A stretch of 64,000 nt of DNA from Haematospirillum sp. H1815 (GTDB lineage Bacteria > Pseudomonadota > Alphaproteobacteria > Rhodospirillales > Rhodospirillaceae): positions 242,305 to 306,304 of the forward strand of contig NZ_JAAVTA010000002.1 in NCBI RefSeq assembly GCF_012102705.1, given 5' to 3'. Shown in pieces: positions 9,860-20,413 of this stretch; the stretch's first letter is position 1; every line of letters begins with the position of its first letter. The position numbers and the translations under genes were made by a program. The notes beneath the pieces are model-generated. The model had not been told where the DNA came from, searched no databases, and saw nothing but the letters and a program-made list of their open reading frames with translations.

Positions 9860-10681
9860 TCAGCCAATTTTCTGAAGCATGAGTTGATGGTCGCTTAGCG
9901 TTTTCGACCCCAACCTTCTGCGTATCCACCAAGGCGCAATGCGGGAAACCCCGCGCCCCGTCACGAAACGAAGAATCAACTCATCAATTTGATGCTCCGA
10001 GAATATGTGAATCCCGTTCGCGCTGGAAAACCGGAGCCCCAACCGCTTCCCAAGTATTTCCAGAGTGCGGCGCTGGAAAAATCCGATATGTTGGCCGGTA
10101 GCAAACGCGTAGTACCACCACGACCCAGGAGCAGGTGGATCGCCCGCATACAGTTCAGTTGTAAAAATCAGTGTCCGGGCACCAGAAAACGCCAAGGTTT
10201 CCTTGATGAAGGTGGCCGGATCTGTCAGATGTTCAAACACCTCAATTGCCGTGACCGCATTGCATGGACCCATTTCTGGTTTGTACTCAAAGCCTTGGGC
10301 CAAGTGGTTGTCGCAGTACTTGTCCGCCCAATAAAAATCAAACCCAAAGTCCCGCATCAAGCGGGTCAGCATCCCGTAGCCGCCAGCAGAGTCAAGGTAC
10401 AGTCCCTTTCCTCTCTCACGCACTAACCAGTAAAGTACTCCTGACAGCTTGCTGGCGATAGCGAGATTGCGCATCACCAACCCTGTATCAGCAACCGCAA
10501 TTGCGCTTGAGTACGCCTCATTCAGCCAGTATGGATCCTTGGCACGCAGGAATCCGCATAGAGCGCAAAGTTCGTAATTAGCCTGATACTTACCAAGGAC
10601 CTGCTCTGAAAAACAGAGCCTCATCTCCCCTGAACAGATAGGACAAGCATCACTGTGGCCACTGTGAATTCCAACAGTCAT
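9860..10681 (-). CDS. Class I SAM methyltransferase with N-terminal Cys motifs
   Basis: A 273-residue protein. Two CxxC pairs (residues 13-16 and 39-42) form a probable zinc ribbon, followed by a Methyltransf_23-type domain with LDSAGGYGML as the SAM loop and AVTAIEVFEHLTDP as the post-II motif. The ribbon-plus-methyltransferase layout recalls sugar C- or N-methyltransferases and SAM-dependent enzymes of glycan operons. The ATG at 10681 overlaps the upstream stop as ATGA, so it is preferred over a longer start. The substrate is unknown, but position argues for modification of a sugar in the repeat unit. Confidence 0.8.
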   Translation of the reverse strand: MTVGIHSGHSDACPICSGEMRLCFSEQVLGKYQANYELCALCGFLRAKDPYWLNEAYSSAIAVADTGLVMRNLAIASKLSGVLYWLVRERGKGLYLDSAGGYGMLTRLMRDFGFDFYWADKYCDNHLAQGFEYKPEMGPCNAVTAIEVFEHLTDPATFIKETLAFSGARTLIFTTELYAGDPPAPGSWWYYAFATGQHIGFFQRRTLEILGKRLGLRFSSANGIHIFSEHQIDELILRFVTGRGVSRIAPWWIRRRLGSKTLSDHQLMLQKIG

Positions 10682-11595
10682 CTGAACAGCCCTGCGAGCT
10701 TGTTTCGAATACGCTTTACCAAGGGAATCCGGAAGCATTTTTTTTCACTAAAGGCATCTGCCTGCATGTTTCTGATCACACCGACAGGATGGATCAGTGG
10801 AAAGGTAAGAGCATGGCTTGGCAGGTTAGCCAGTTCACTGTCCCCCGTGGTATGCGTGGCACTCGTATCGAAACCGATATTTGTGATCAGATTAACAGTC
10901 GGCAGTATCGTAGAACGACCTTCTACCCAATTGGCAAATACCCACTGGTAATCCCAAGTGTCGATCTCGCCACGATATACACGCTCGAAAATCTTGCCCC
11001 AGAACACTGCTTCTCGCTCATTTCCCACAATGTCCGCCAACCAACCCTCATCCCGTATACCCGGCCACTTGGCCATGGTCACATCATAGCTGGAGGCCCA
11101 GCGATCACGCCAACCAGCCCACCCCCAAATATGGACATACTTTGAGAAATAATAGCTGTCGTCATTACGCCGTCGGCCAAACTGAAAGTTATCACCACTG
11201 ATCATGCCGATACGCTGATCGTGACGGTAACGTTCTAGAAGTTCCTGGCAATACCGGAAGAAGGTAGGGTGAGGCAAGCAATCATCTTCAAGGATGATGG
11301 CTTCTTCGACCTGCTCAAAAACCCAGTCAATTCCGCTGGACACGCGCTTTTTGCAGCCAAGGTTGACATCGGAGAAGTTGGTAAGTACCTCGCAATCCCA
11401 ATCGACCCGTTGAATGATAGCTCTTGCGGCAGCCACTTTTTCCGCTTCACCTTGCCGACTGGCCCTCGGGCCATCGCCCACAACCAGAAGCATCGGCGGC
11501 TTGGCCTTGGCGATCTCTGCAAATACTCGTTCTGTACTGTCCGGACGATTGAAAATGATGAAGCCAACGGCTGTTGTCAGTTTGAAATCATGCAT
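10678..11595 (-). CDS. Glycosyltransferase (GT-A, HlpA-like)
   Basis: A 305-residue protein with a GT-A layout. [16 protein letters not shown] opens the fold, VVGDGPR follows, then [18 protein letters not shown], and the metal-binding acidic motif [13 protein letters not shown] lies near residue 98. The later segment [11 protein letters not shown] matches proteins often annotated as hemolytic protein HlpA-like or family 2 transferases. It is very probably a sugar transferase of the repeat unit rather than a hemolysin. It overlaps the UDP-xylose synthase gene by eight bases and the next methyltransferase by ATGA. Specificity is not known. Confidence 0.75.
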   Translation of the reverse strand: MHDFKLTTAVGFIIFNRPDSTERVFAEIAKAKPPMLLVVGDGPRASRQGEAEKVAAARAIIQRVDWDCEVLTNFSDVNLGCKKRVSSGIDWVFEQVEEAIILEDDCLPHPTFFRYCQELLERYRHDQRIGMISGDNFQFGRRRNDDSYYFSKYVHIWGWAGWRDRWASSYDVTMAKWPGIRDEGWLADIVGNEREAVFWGKIFERVYRGEIDTWDYQWVFANWVEGRSTILPTVNLITNIGFDTSATHTTGDSELANLPSHALTFPLIHPVGVIRNMQADAFSEKKCFRIPLVKRIRNKLAGLFR

Positions 11596-12544
11596 TCAGG
11601 AGCTTCCGAAAATAGGCGATAGTTTCTTTCAACCCATCCTCCAGAACTACTTTAGGCTGCCATCCCAACTTGGATTTAGCCAAGGTTATATCTGGCTGTC
11701 GCTGTTTTGGGTCATCTTGCGGCAAAGGCAAATAAAGAAGTTTCGACCTGCCGCCAACCAGCTTGATCACTAATTCTGCCAACTCCAGCATTGTGAACTC
11801 GCCCGGGTTGCCCAAATTGACCGGGCCAAAAAAGCCGGTCTCAGTGGACATCATGTTTATAAAGCCTTCAATCAGGTCATCGACATAACAAAATGAACGG
11901 GTTTGTTGTCCGTCGCCATAGATGGTGATGTCTTCACCACTCAAGGCTTGCACAATAAAATTGCTAACAACGCGCCCATCATTGGGGTGCATACGTGGCC
12001 CGTATGTGTTAAAAATGCGTACCACCTTAATATCTAAATTATGCTGTCGCTGGTAATCGAAAAAGAGCGTCTCGGCACAGCGTTTGCCCTCGTCATAACA
12101 GGATCGCGGCCCGATAGGATTTACTCTGCCCCAATAACTTTCCGGCTGAGGATGAACTTCCGGATCGCCATAAACCTCACTGGTCGATGCCTGAAGAATT
12201 CGTGCCCCGGTGCGCTTGGCCAAACCCAACATGTTGATAGCTCCATGCACACTGGTCTTGGTAGTCTGCACAGGATCATGCTGGTAATGAACTGGGCTGG
12301 CCGGGCATGCCAGATTATAAATCTGATCAACCTCTACATACAAAGGGAATGTCACGTCATGGCGCAACAACTCGAAATGCGGATTCTGCTGCAGATGTAA
12401 GACGTTATTTCTGGTGCCGGTAAAGAAGTTATCCAAACAAATGATGTCATGGCCTTCTTTCAGCAAACGATCGCAGAGGTGGGAGCCAAGAAAACCCGCA
12501 CCACCTGTCACCAATATATTCCCAAGATTATTCATGATTTTCAT
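11588..12544 (-). CDS. uxs: UDP-glucuronate decarboxylase (UDP-xylose synthase)
   Basis: A 318-residue extended SDR. GGAGFLG at residues 14-20 binds NAD. Tyr150-x3-Lys154 (SCYDEGKR) is the catalytic pair. Signatures [30 protein letters not shown] and [21 protein letters not shown] identify the UXS subfamily. It converts UDP-glucuronate to UDP-xylose through a 4-keto intermediate in the cytoplasm. This predicts xylose, or a sugar made from it, in the glycan. The supplier of UDP-glucuronate, ugd, is only a relic in this operon, so the precursor must come from another locus. Confidence 0.93.
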   Translation of the reverse strand: MKIMNNLGNILVTGGAGFLGSHLCDRLLKEGHDIICLDNFFTGTRNNVLHLQQNPHFELLRHDVTFPLYVEVDQIYNLACPASPVHYQHDPVQTTKTSVHGAINMLGLAKRTGARILQASTSEVYGDPEVHPQPESYWGRVNPIGPRSCYDEGKRCAETLFFDYQRQHNLDIKVVRIFNTYGPRMHPNDGRVVSNFIVQALSGEDITIYGDGQQTRSFCYVDDLIEGFINMMSTETGFFGPVNLGNPGEFTMLELAELVIKLVGGRSKLLYLPLPQDDPKQRQPDITLAKSKLGWQPKVVLEDGLKETIAYFRKLLNA

Positions 12545-12929
12545 ATCTATAAAAGTCTGGCTTCTGAGGATCCACGGGCTGGCTCAGCAGATTGATCCAC
12601 TGCGCTGTCTCTTGGATATGGAAAGTGTGTTCAACCATTGGCTTTACGATGAACACATCGCCCGCAATGAAATCGCGCGACGCATGCTCCCAGGTGCAGT
12701 CGCCAATGTCGCCACCAACGGGGCGTCGAAATGTGACATGGACCCGACCAGACAGAATTACGAAGCATTCCAACGTTGACTTGTGATAGTGGCGCCCGCG
12801 CACCGCGCCAATATCGGACGAAATCAGATTCATCTCCCGCCAGTTGCCGACGTTGATCAAGCCTGAAATGGAGCCGCGCGCATCGGTATGTTCGAAAAAA
12901 CGCGGGAGGATACTGAACAAGGTGCTCAA
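12528..12929 (-). CDS. Cupin protein, WxcM/FdtA or capsular-fold epimerase-like
   Basis: A cupin of about 133 residues. [20 protein letters not shown] precedes the metal-type cupin segment [21 protein letters not shown], and a second half contains [13 protein letters not shown]. It resembles the small sugar-nucleotide cupins (3,4-ketoisomerase or 3,5-epimerase relatives) found in O-antigen clusters. The TTG at 12929 is the best start: it overlaps the preceding stop and has GGAG upstream. The neighbouring reductase-like SDR suggests that the two act in one deoxysugar step. The exact reaction is not established. Confidence 0.65.
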   Translation of the reverse strand: MSTLFSILPRFFEHTDARGSISGLINVGNWREMNLISSDIGAVRGRHYHKSTLECFVILSGRVHVTFRRPVGGDIGDCTWEHASRDFIAGDVFIVKPMVEHTFHIQETAQWINLLSQPVDPQKPDFYRYENHE

Positions 12930-13795
12930 AAAACATTCTCCAAGTCTTTCCAATCGGACGCGCAGCCGAGAGATGTCATACCATCAGGCAACAATGACAG
13001 ATCAGCCTGAAAAGTACTCGCCACAAGGTCGGCCGTACCCGCTTGCAGCCGGGATACCGGTACCCCCTTCAATTCAGCCAGACGCACGCCGAACTCATAG
13101 CGAGACATCCGACAGCCATCACTGAGATGCGCCAACGTCATGTCATTGCATGTGCCGGGCACCGCGCGGCACTGCACGAAATCACGCACATGCGAACACA
13201 AACGGCCAATCGAGGTGGGAGAAAAATAGGTGTTATCGAACAGGGTCAAGGTAGTCCCTGTCCGTATCTCGCTCTCGAACCAGCGGAAGAAGCCGCCTCT
13301 GCGCCCCATCACCGCTGACACGCGCAAGATCTGCCCCGGCAACCCGGACGCCTGAAGCAGGCGCTCGGCCAATAACTTGCTGAGACCGTAAACAGTGGCT
13401 GGTCCGACTCGCGCGTCTCGGCCATACGAACCATGGCAGCCACCGAAAACATAGTCAGTCGATACGTACAGCGTCACCGGACGCAAGCCGTTTACAGCGC
13501 ACGCGTCGATATAGTGGCGAATTGCCCCAACATTTAGGTCCATCGCATGGGCTGGCTCCCGTTCGCAGCGATCCACGTCCTTCGTGCCGGCAAGGAAGAT
13601 CACCACCCTCGGCCTTACATCGCTGAGCAGCGCCGTCATCGATGCACGATCGCGGATGTCGACTACATGCAGGCCGGATACGGCGCGGCGATGAGCCGTT
13701 CCGCTTAGCCGCACTTCAGGCACGTCACCCAGATGGTCGAACAGGTAGCCGCCGATAAAACCGCTGGCACCGATGATCAGAACATCATCCGCCAT
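12926..13795 (-). CDS. RfbD-like NAD-dependent sugar reductase/epimerase
   Basis: A 289-residue SDR. GASGFIGGYL at residues 9-18 binds the cofactor, STDYVFGG follows, and Tyr136-x3-Lys140 (YGLSK) is catalytic. The fold and motifs match RfbD-type dTDP-4-dehydrorhamnose reductases and related NAD-dependent epimerases. No rfbA, rfbB or rfbC lies nearby, so the substrate may be another 4-keto sugar, possibly made from a GDP- or UDP-sugar in this operon. The gene overlaps both the radical SAM gene and the cupin gene, implying coupled translation and joint function. Confidence 0.75.
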   Translation of the reverse strand: MADDVLIIGASGFIGGYLFDHLGDVPEVRLSGTAHRRAVSGLHVVDIRDRASMTALLSDVRPRVVIFLAGTKDVDRCEREPAHAMDLNVGAIRHYIDACAVNGLRPVTLYVSTDYVFGGCHGSYGRDARVGPATVYGLSKLLAERLLQASGLPGQILRVSAVMGRRGGFFRWFESEIRTGTTLTLFDNTYFSPTSIGRLCSHVRDFVQCRAVPGTCNDMTLAHLSDGCRMSRYEFGVRLAELKGVPVSRLQAGTADLVASTFQADLSLLPDGMTSLGCASDWKDLENVF

Positions 13796-15152
13796 TGATC
13801 GTCTTCATCACGGTCTCTTGGCCACCGTCGTACTTGCGGAAGTCATGCAGCACCGCCTCGGCGTCGCCGGCCTTAAGCTCTTTGTACATCTCTGTACCGG
13901 GGAAGGGCGAGCAGTGCGACAGCTGATAACTGCGACGCATGTTATCGACAGTAAAGCCCAAACCATGAATGATCTCCATGTCCAGCTGATGCGCTTCTTC
14001 GCTCTGTCCAGGCATGTCGCGCATCATCGTGATGTGCAGCATCAGATTAGGGTACTTGGTACAGAGGCGCTCCAGCGTACCACGGAAGTCCTTGCGCTCG
14101 ATGCCCTTCTTCACGCGGGCAAGCACCTGCAAGTCGAAGGTCTCGATCCCGAAGCGCATGCCCACGCAGCCCGAGTCCACCATCTTCTCGTAGAGCCAGT
14201 CAGGCGAGATATCAAGGCGACCCATCATCGTCCAGGGCAGGCCGATTTCCTTTAGCAGGTCGCACAGGCGGCTGATCCGCTCGGTGCCCATGTTGAAGGT
14301 GTCGTCATCGAAGAAAATGCTGCGATAACCGTACAGCGCAACGGCCTCACGGATTTCGGCGGCAATCCGTTCCGGGTCGCGCAGCGACACTTTCTTCTGG
14401 AACATGGCCTGCGGCCACACGCAGAAAGTGCATTTAAACGGGCAACCCTTGCTACCATAGATCTGCAACTGAGGTCGCGCGGTCGGCATGCTCGGGTCAT
14501 AGTAGTTCAATGCGGCCGGATAGTCGCGGAAGGGAAAGGGGATCGTGTCGAGGTCGGTGACAACCTGCCCCTCGTACACACCAGGGCGCAACTCACGGAC
14601 CAGCTTCTGTGCGCCGTAGATGTACTCGCCACGCAGGATGTACTTGATCTCCGGGTAATCGCGCTGCACCTGGCTGACGATCTCATTCTCGGTGAAATGT
14701 GGACCGGCGACGGCCAGATCGGCGATCTTGGCCAGCTTGCGCGCCATCCACAGGTCGATGTCGACGGTCGGGGTAGAACATTCCTGTACGATCAGATCAG
14801 GCTTCCAGTCGCTGACGCGCTTCAGAAAGCGCTCGTAGCTGTACTCCTCGTCGGACACGGCATCGATGATATTTACCTGATGGCCATCCGCGGCGACAAG
14901 GGAGGCCGCATAGCCCATGAAGAACGGATAGTGTGGCCCTCCGTGGGGAACGTCCATCGTCCATGGCCAGCGCGATCCGGCGCGCACCCCGTAGCGGATT
15001 CCCCGACCGATGCCAAGCCTGCGCCACAGGAAGCGGATCCCCGGGATCTTGCGCAGCCAAGGATACAGCGGCACTCCATCCAATTTAAAGTCATTCTCCG
15101 CGGACGATTTCTCGCTCCGGATCACAGGGGGATTGACGAATAAGACACGCAT
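13785..15152 (-). CDS. Radical SAM protein with B12-binding-like N-terminal domain
   Basis: A 455-residue protein. The N-terminal 190 residues look like a cobalamin-binding Rossmann domain (HYPFFMGYAASLVAADGHQV, IIDAVSDEEYSYERF) but lack the DxHxxG lower-ligand motif. The radical SAM core has Cys237, Cys241 and Cys244 in GCPFKCTFCVW and continues with IFFDDDTFNMG and MRFGIETFD. Members of this class methylate unreactive carbons or rearrange substrates. Its position inside a glycan operon, overlapping a sugar reductase gene, suggests modification of a sugar or lipid-linked intermediate. That role is inferred; no characterised counterpart is recognised. Confidence 0.85.
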   Translation of the reverse strand: MRVLFVNPPVIRSEKSSAENDFKLDGVPLYPWLRKIPGIRFLWRRLGIGRGIRYGVRAGSRWPWTMDVPHGGPHYPFFMGYAASLVAADGHQVNIIDAVSDEEYSYERFLKRVSDWKPDLIVQECSTPTVDIDLWMARKLAKIADLAVAGPHFTENEIVSQVQRDYPEIKYILRGEYIYGAQKLVRELRPGVYEGQVVTDLDTIPFPFRDYPAALNYYDPSMPTARPQLQIYGSKGCPFKCTFCVWPQAMFQKKVSLRDPERIAAEIREAVALYGYRSIFFDDDTFNMGTERISRLCDLLKEIGLPWTMMGRLDISPDWLYEKMVDSGCVGMRFGIETFDLQVLARVKKGIERKDFRGTLERLCTKYPNLMLHITMMRDMPGQSEEAHQLDMEIIHGLGFTVDNMRRSYQLSHCSPFPGTEMYKELKAGDAEAVLHDFRKYDGGQETVMKTINGG

Positions 15153-16124
15153 TTAAAGCTCCTGCAAATACATCAAAAGTTTGTCAGCTGTGGCCTCTAT
15201 CGAAAAGTTCTGCCGCACGAATGCACCACCCGCGCGGGCCATCCGCTGCCGCTCTTCATCGTGTGCCAAGTAATGGCGGATTTGCGTGCGCAGTTGGTCG
15301 TACCCATCAGTAAAAACAATGTAGTCGCCCAACAGGCGCTGCGCCGCAGGCACCCGATCAGAGACTAGGAATCCGTCGCAGGCCAAGACCTCAAGAGTAC
15401 GCAGCGTAATCACATCCCAGTCCACACAGTCCTGAATCGTACAGTTCAGGTTGATCTTGCTGCTGCTGTAGAGGACGGGCACCTGTCCTTGCAGGATTTT
15501 GCCCCGACTGAGACGCTCAAAGCGCTTTTTATAGCGCGGCAGCAGATAGTTCTTCCAGATCCGGAACCGGGCTCGAGGGACATACCAATTGCCGAACAGG
15601 CCGAAGTCAAAGTCGGCTGCGGGCTCAAGATAGGCTTCGCTGCGTTCGGTACCCTTGATGTCGTTCCCGACATAGGCAACCTCAAAGGCCAGCGCCGGAT
15701 CAACAGGCTGCGGCCGGAAGGTCGTCACATCAACGCCGAAGGGCAGGAAGATGCCTTGGTAACCCTCGCCCTGATGCAGGTCCAGCAACTTTTGCGAAAT
15801 GAAGGCATAACCATCGTAGCCATGATTACGCAACGCGGCCAGCTTGCGATCACAGCCTTCGCCATAGGCATTTTGCAAATAGAGAAGGGACTTCGCCGCC
15901 CATTCCGAGCAAGGGGCATTGTCGTTCATGTACACCATCGCGTCAAGCCTGCCCTCGGGCGGCCTGTTCGGGGCATAGACTTGCACATCAAGCTCGGAGT
16001 CCAGTTTACGCAGCGCCTGCGCCAGACTGTTCGCATACAGTTCATCGCCCAGCACATTGCCCAGCTTGCTCTGCAAGCTGCCCAGGTTCCAAGTCAGATA
16101 AAAACCGATTCTCCGCATGCCCAT
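15153..16124 (-). CDS. CgeB-like GT-B glycosyltransferase
   Basis: A 323-residue protein resembling CgeB/Glyco_trans_1_2 transferases. The middle reads AYVGNDIKGTERSEAYLEP and FGLFGNWYVPRARF. The C-terminal half has SSKINLNCTIQDCVDWDVIT followed by LRTLEVLACDGFLVSD, the donor-site pattern of this family. It probably transfers a sugar to the growing repeat unit. It abuts the radical SAM gene without a gap and overlaps the upstream methyltransferase gene by one base. The N-terminal acceptor domain is compact, and no truncation is evident. Donor and acceptor are unknown. Confidence 0.78.
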   Translation of the reverse strand: MGMRRIGFYLTWNLGSLQSKLGNVLGDELYANSLAQALRKLDSELDVQVYAPNRPPEGRLDAMVYMNDNAPCSEWAAKSLLYLQNAYGEGCDRKLAALRNHGYDGYAFISQKLLDLHQGEGYQGIFLPFGVDVTTFRPQPVDPALAFEVAYVGNDIKGTERSEAYLEPAADFDFGLFGNWYVPRARFRIWKNYLLPRYKKRFERLSRGKILQGQVPVLYSSSKINLNCTIQDCVDWDVITLRTLEVLACDGFLVSDRVPAAQRLLGDYIVFTDGYDQLRTQIRHYLAHDEERQRMARAGGAFVRQNFSIEATADKLLMYLQEL

Positions 16125-16939
16125 TACCGGATCCGCTTGTACACTGCGTCCAGATCATTGGCGCCGATACGCTCAATCTCGACGAAATGCCGGGCCAAGG
16201 CCACACGACCGCCGTTCCCGTAAAAGTCTTCGGGGGCGGCGTCAATATGCGTGAGCTGTCCGCGCCAGGGCGCCCGCAGGATCAGAAGGCCACCGAGCGC
16301 GACCCGCGGCACTAGATCCTCGATGAATACCTGCGAGGGATTTTCCAGATGTTCGAGCACATCGATGCACATCACCAGATCGAAGGCCGCTTCTCCGCTC
16401 AAGCCGGCCAGGTCGATGCTGCGTACCCGCGGCAGGTGATGGCGCTCGACGCGGAATTGTATGAACTGGCGGACCATATCCTGCAGCTCAACAAGGACGA
16501 ACTCAGTTCTGCCGGCGCTAAGCATTGCGTGTGCCAAGGTCACGGATGCGGTGCCGCAGCCGTAGTCAAGTACGCGGCGAGCTGCCACGACATGGGGCCG
16601 AACCGCAAAGTAGATATCGGCTGACAGGAACTGGTTGAACACGTTTGCGCAAAGGTTCGCACGACCGTTGTCGCCGTTCCAAGAGCAGTAAAAATCCATC
16701 AAGTCCCGCTTGTTATGGAACAAGGCTTCCTCGATCTGCGGCCACGCTTCCATCAGTTGCCAGAACTGGTCGTTACCAATGCCGAGGAAGGCCTCCAGAT
16801 CTGCTTTAGCCTGCGCATAGTCCCGCAACAAGGCACCGATATCAGCCATCGGTCGGTTGCGCCTGCGCAGCAGTGCAGCAAGCTTGGCGATACGGAAGCG
16901 GACGCTGGCCAGACGGCGGTAGAAGTTCTCAGATAGCAT
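16124..16939 (-). CDS. Class I SAM methyltransferase
   Basis: A 271-residue protein. A helical N-terminal region (about 110 residues) precedes a SAM-binding domain with RVLDYGCGTASVTLAHAML, and MCIDVLEHLENPSQVF is the post-II motif. The family often methylates sugars or lipid carriers in polysaccharide operons. The ATG at 16939 overlaps the stop of the flippase gene, fixing the start. The N-terminal helical part has no recognised match. The substrate remains open. Confidence 0.78.
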   Translation of the reverse strand: MLSENFYRRLASVRFRIAKLAALLRRRNRPMADIGALLRDYAQAKADLEAFLGIGNDQFWQLMEAWPQIEEALFHNKRDLMDFYCSWNGDNGRANLCANVFNQFLSADIYFAVRPHVVAARRVLDYGCGTASVTLAHAMLSAGRTEFVLVELQDMVRQFIQFRVERHHLPRVRSIDLAGLSGEAAFDLVMCIDVLEHLENPSQVFIEDLVPRVALGGLLILRAPWRGQLTHIDAAPEDFYGNGGRVALARHFVEIERIGANDLDAVYKRIR

Positions 16940-18260
16940 TACGAATTCCAAATCTGAGTGTGATCGCATCGAAGAAGATACTCGCCACACGACGGTCGAA
17001 GAACAGGCTTATGATCACCGTCGGCATCAGCATTGAAATCAGCGCGGCATAGACCGCACCCTGCAGGCCGAAGCGTTGAATCAGCACATAATTGAACAGT
17101 AAGGATGACACGCTCCCGATCAGGGTTCCGTACATCGAGATAGCGGTCTTGCCGTACAGCACATACCAGTGACTGAAGACGGTGCTGATACTGATCAACG
17201 GAAGCAGAAAGATGTAGATGCGGGCAATGCTTACCGATTCCGCATAGGATGGCCCCAGGAGAATTTTTATAATCCACGGCAATCCAACGGAGAAGACCGC
17301 GGCAATCGCCAAACTCCCATAGAAAGAGGCCGCCATCGCCTGGAGCAGCCGTTGCCGATAGCAATCTTCGTTCGCAGCATGCAGTGAAACCAGCGTGGGA
17401 TAGATCAACAGAAACACCACATTGGGCAACAGGTAGAACAGCTCGCAGAGCTGAACTGCAACGGAGTAGATGCCGACGGATCGGTTGTCGAGAAACAAGC
17501 CGATCATGACGCGATCAACGCGCATGTAGATGCTGATCAGCACCCCGGTCAGTAACAAGCTTTTGCCCTCCAACAGATAGCTGCGGATACAACCCCAATC
17601 TGCTACGCGGAGGGCGAGCGGCTGACCTTCTTTTGTGCGGTAGAATATATGGAAGAACAGGCCTGCTACCATGGCTTCAACGCCAACGGCAACCGCCAAA
17701 ACCATCACGTCTGCATCTGTAACAACCGCCATGATTCGCACCAATGCGCCGATCACAAAAGCTAGGCTGCGCGCCGTCGCTCCGGTTCGGACCTGGCCTT
17801 GGGACTGATACCAGCCGTCGATCACAAATGCAGACTGGAAGATCGTGGAAAGCGCCGCCAGCAGCACGAGAACCAAAAGGCCATGATCTCCCGGCCGAGC
17901 AATAGTGGCCATGGCCAGTGCACCACCCATGCTCACGAGGGCCGCGAGCAGACGCAGCACATGCATGCTGGCAAGGACAACGCGTGCCGATGCCTTGTCC
18001 TTCACTACATCGCGGATCAACAGTACATCGAGGCTGGCCGCCGCAATCGGGGTCCACAGCGCAACAATGGCCATCGCATAGTTGAACTCGCCCAAGAGGG
18101 CGGGACCGTAATGGCGCGCTATCCAGAGGCTGAGCAGCGCGCCCGCGGCTACGCGCAAGACCTGGTCGAACAGCAGCCACCCCGAATTGTATAGCGGCCG
18201 ACGCCAAGGGCTATCGACGACGGACAAGCGACAAAACCGCACGAATGATTGAATACTCAT
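16929..18260 (-). CDS. Wzx-type polysaccharide flippase
   Basis: A 443-residue MOP-superfamily transporter with about 12 to 14 hydrophobic segments and the typical opening region [21 protein letters not shown] central [18 protein letters not shown] and later repeated glycine-rich helices also fit the Wzx family. It would move the undecaprenyl-linked repeat unit across the inner membrane before polymerisation by the Wzy-like protein encoded downstream. The start is set by an ATGA overlap with the GDP-fucose synthase gene. Length is normal and no interruption is seen. Confidence 0.88.
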   Translation of the reverse strand: MSIQSFVRFCRLSVVDSPWRRPLYNSGWLLFDQVLRVAAGALLSLWIARHYGPALLGEFNYAMAIVALWTPIAAASLDVLLIRDVVKDKASARVVLASMHVLRLLAALVSMGGALAMATIARPGDHGLLVLVLLAALSTIFQSAFVIDGWYQSQGQVRTGATARSLAFVIGALVRIMAVVTDADVMVLAVAVGVEAMVAGLFFHIFYRTKEGQPLALRVADWGCIRSYLLEGKSLLLTGVLISIYMRVDRVMIGLFLDNRSVGIYSVAVQLCELFYLLPNVVFLLIYPTLVSLHAANEDCYRQRLLQAMAASFYGSLAIAAVFSVGLPWIIKILLGPSYAESVSIARIYIFLLPLISISTVFSHWYVLYGKTAISMYGTLIGSVSSLLFNYVLIQRFGLQGAVYAALISMLMPTVIISLFFDRRVASIFFDAITLRFGIRNAI

Positions 18261-19228
18261 TTCCTGCACATGTGCTGCTGCATGTCCTGGTACGCGAGTC
18301 TTATACCGTCCTCAAGGCCCACTGTCGGCCGCCACCCCATTGCAAGCAAGCGCGCTGAATCCATCAGCTTGCGCGGGGGACCATCCGGTTTGTCGCGATC
18401 AAAGACGATCTCGCCCTGGTAGCCGATGACACCAGACACCATCTGCGCCAGTTCAGCGATGGTCACATCTGATCCAAAGCCAACGTTGATCAACGACATC
18501 TGCGGCTCGACTTGCGCATTATATTCGGCAGCTTCCAGATTCATCACAAAGACGCTGGCATTGGCCATATCGTCAACGTACAGGAATTCACGTCGCGGTT
18601 TACCACTACCCCAAATGACTACCTGTGGCGCGTCCGCCACCTTGGCTTCGTGAAAGCGGCGGATCAGCGCTGGCACCACGTGGCTGTTCTCGTGGTGATA
18701 GTTGTCGCCAGGGCCATACAGGTTGGTGGGCATCACACTACGATAATCGCGACCGTACTGGCGGTTGTAGCTCTCGCACAGCTTGATGCCGGCGATCTTG
18801 GCGATCGCATAGGGTTCGTTGGTTGGCTCGAGTGAGCCGGTGAGCAAAGCTGATTCGGCCATCGGTTGCGGCACCAGCCTTGGATAGATGCAGCTCGAGC
18901 CAAGAAAAAGTAACTTTTGCACATTGTTGCGATGCGCAGCGTGGATCACATTTGCCTGCACCATCAGGTTCTCGTAGATGAACTCGGCAGGGAAGATATT
19001 GTTGGCGTGTATGCCACCAACCTTGGCAGCGGCCAGATACACCTGCGTGGGACGCTCGCGCGCAAAGAATGCCTCAACCTCTCCTTGGTTGATCAGATCC
19101 AATTCGTCGTGGGTGCGGGTGAGAATCTGCGATGACTCAACACCTCGAGTACGCAGGGCGCGGATGATTGCACTACCAACCATGCCGCGGTGGCCAGCAA
19201 CGTAGATTTTTTCGTCCATGAAGCTCAC
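18257..19228 (-). CDS. fcl: GDP-L-fucose synthase
   Basis: A 323-residue epimerase/reductase. [10 protein letters not shown] forms the NADP site, [12 protein letters not shown] is the subfamily signature, and LGSSCIYP and [10 protein letters not shown] carry the catalytic Ser-Tyr-Lys. It converts GDP-4-keto-6-deoxymannose to GDP-L-fucose, completing the pathway begun by ManC and Gmd encoded just upstream. The start is probably GTG at 19228 overlapping the gmd stop, with an ATG three codons later as alternative. The fcl gene is also known as wcaG. GDP-fucose is therefore a firm prediction for the glycan. Confidence 0.95.
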   Translation of the reverse strand: MSFMDEKIYVAGHRGMVGSAIIRALRTRGVESSQILTRTHDELDLINQGEVEAFFARERPTQVYLAAAKVGGIHANNIFPAEFIYENLMVQANVIHAAHRNNVQKLLFLGSSCIYPRLVPQPMAESALLTGSLEPTNEPYAIAKIAGIKLCESYNRQYGRDYRSVMPTNLYGPGDNYHHENSHVVPALIRRFHEAKVADAPQVVIWGSGKPRREFLYVDDMANASVFVMNLEAAEYNAQVEPQMSLINVGFGSDVTIAELAQMVSGVIGYQGEIVFDRDKPDGPPRKLMDSARLLAMGWRPTVGLEDGIRLAYQDMQQHMCRK

Positions 19229-20355
19229 TTCTCTTTACTGACCTGCACGCTGAATCCATGGCGCTTCAGCAGTGCATACTGCCGGGCTTGCTCCAAATCG
19301 CTCGAGATCATTTCCGAGACCATCTGGTCCAGAGTGATCTGAGGAATCCAGCCCAGTTCCTCTTTGGCTAAAGTCGGATCACCGAGGAGCGTATCCACTT
19401 CAGCTGGACGGAAATAGTGCGGATCAACGCGCACGATCACATCTCCGGGCTTCAACGCACATGCCAAGTCGCCAGCCACAGCAGCAACTACGCCAACCTC
19501 ATCGACACCGCGCCCCTCGAAGCGGAGCGTAACGCCCAAGTGAGCGGCACTTTTCTCGATAAACTGGCGAACGCTGTACTGAACGCCGGTAGCGATCACA
19601 TAATCCTTCGGCTCTTCTTGTTGCAGCATCATCCATTGCATGCGCACATAGTCCTGGGCATGTCCCCAGTCGCGCAGCGAGTCCATGTTCCCCATATACA
19701 GACATTTCTCGAGCCCTTGCGCGATATTGCACAGGCCGCGCGTGATCTTGCGGGTGACAAAAGTTTCGCCACGGCGCGGACTCTCATGATTAAACAGGAT
19801 GCCGTTGCAGGCATACATGCCATAGGCCTCGCGATAGTTCACTGTGATCCAATACGCATAGAGCTTGGCGACCCCATAGGGGCTACGCGGGTAGAACGGC
19901 GTGCTCTCTTTCTGAGGAGTTTCCTGCACCAATCCGTACAACTCACTCGTAGATGCCTGATAGAAGCGAGTCTTCTTCTCAAGACCAAGAATGCGGATCG
20001 CCTCAAGCAGACGAAGCGTACCGATCGCATCTACGTCCGCAGTGTATTCCGGACTCTCAAAACTCACGGCAACATGACTCATGGCACCGAGATTATACAC
20101 CTCATCCGGTTGAGTTTCCTGAATAATTCGGATGAGGTTACTGGTATCCGTTAAATCACCGTAATGAAGCTTGAATCGGACATCGTCAATATGTGGGTCT
20201 TGGTAAATATGATCTATGCGCTGAGTATTGAACGAACTGCTACGCCTCTTGATACCATGAACGACATAACCTTTCTCCAGCAGAAGTTCAGCAAGGTAAG
20301 AACCATCCTGCCCGGAAACTCCTGTAATAAGCGCGACTTTGTGCTTTTTACTCAC
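19225..20355 (-). CDS. gmd: GDP-mannose 4,6-dehydratase
   Basis: A 376-residue GMD of standard length. [20 protein letters not shown] binds [15 protein letters not shown] follows, ASTSELYG carries the active Thr, [13 protein letters not shown] the Tyr-Lys pair, and [20 protein letters not shown] is diagnostic. It converts GDP-D-mannose to GDP-4-keto-6-deoxymannose, the substrate of Fcl. The gene precedes fcl with a four-base overlap and follows manC. It is complete, so the nonsense mutation in the second gmd-like gene does not by itself block fucose synthesis. Confidence 0.97.
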   Translation of the reverse strand: MSKKHKVALITGVSGQDGSYLAELLLEKGYVVHGIKRRSSSFNTQRIDHIYQDPHIDDVRFKLHYGDLTDTSNLIRIIQETQPDEVYNLGAMSHVAVSFESPEYTADVDAIGTLRLLEAIRILGLEKKTRFYQASTSELYGLVQETPQKESTPFYPRSPYGVAKLYAYWITVNYREAYGMYACNGILFNHESPRRGETFVTRKITRGLCNIAQGLEKCLYMGNMDSLRDWGHAQDYVRMQWMMLQQEEPKDYVIATGVQYSVRQFIEKSAAHLGVTLRFEGRGVDEVGVVAAVAGDLACALKPGDVIVRVDPHYFRPAEVDTLLGDPTLAKEELGWIPQITLDQMVSEMISSDLEQARQYALLKRHGFSVQVSKEK

Positions 20356-20413
20356 AGCTCTTCCTTAAAATAAATTTAAAAGAAATTAAATGTGCCTGCT
20401 ATGCAATTTGGAA

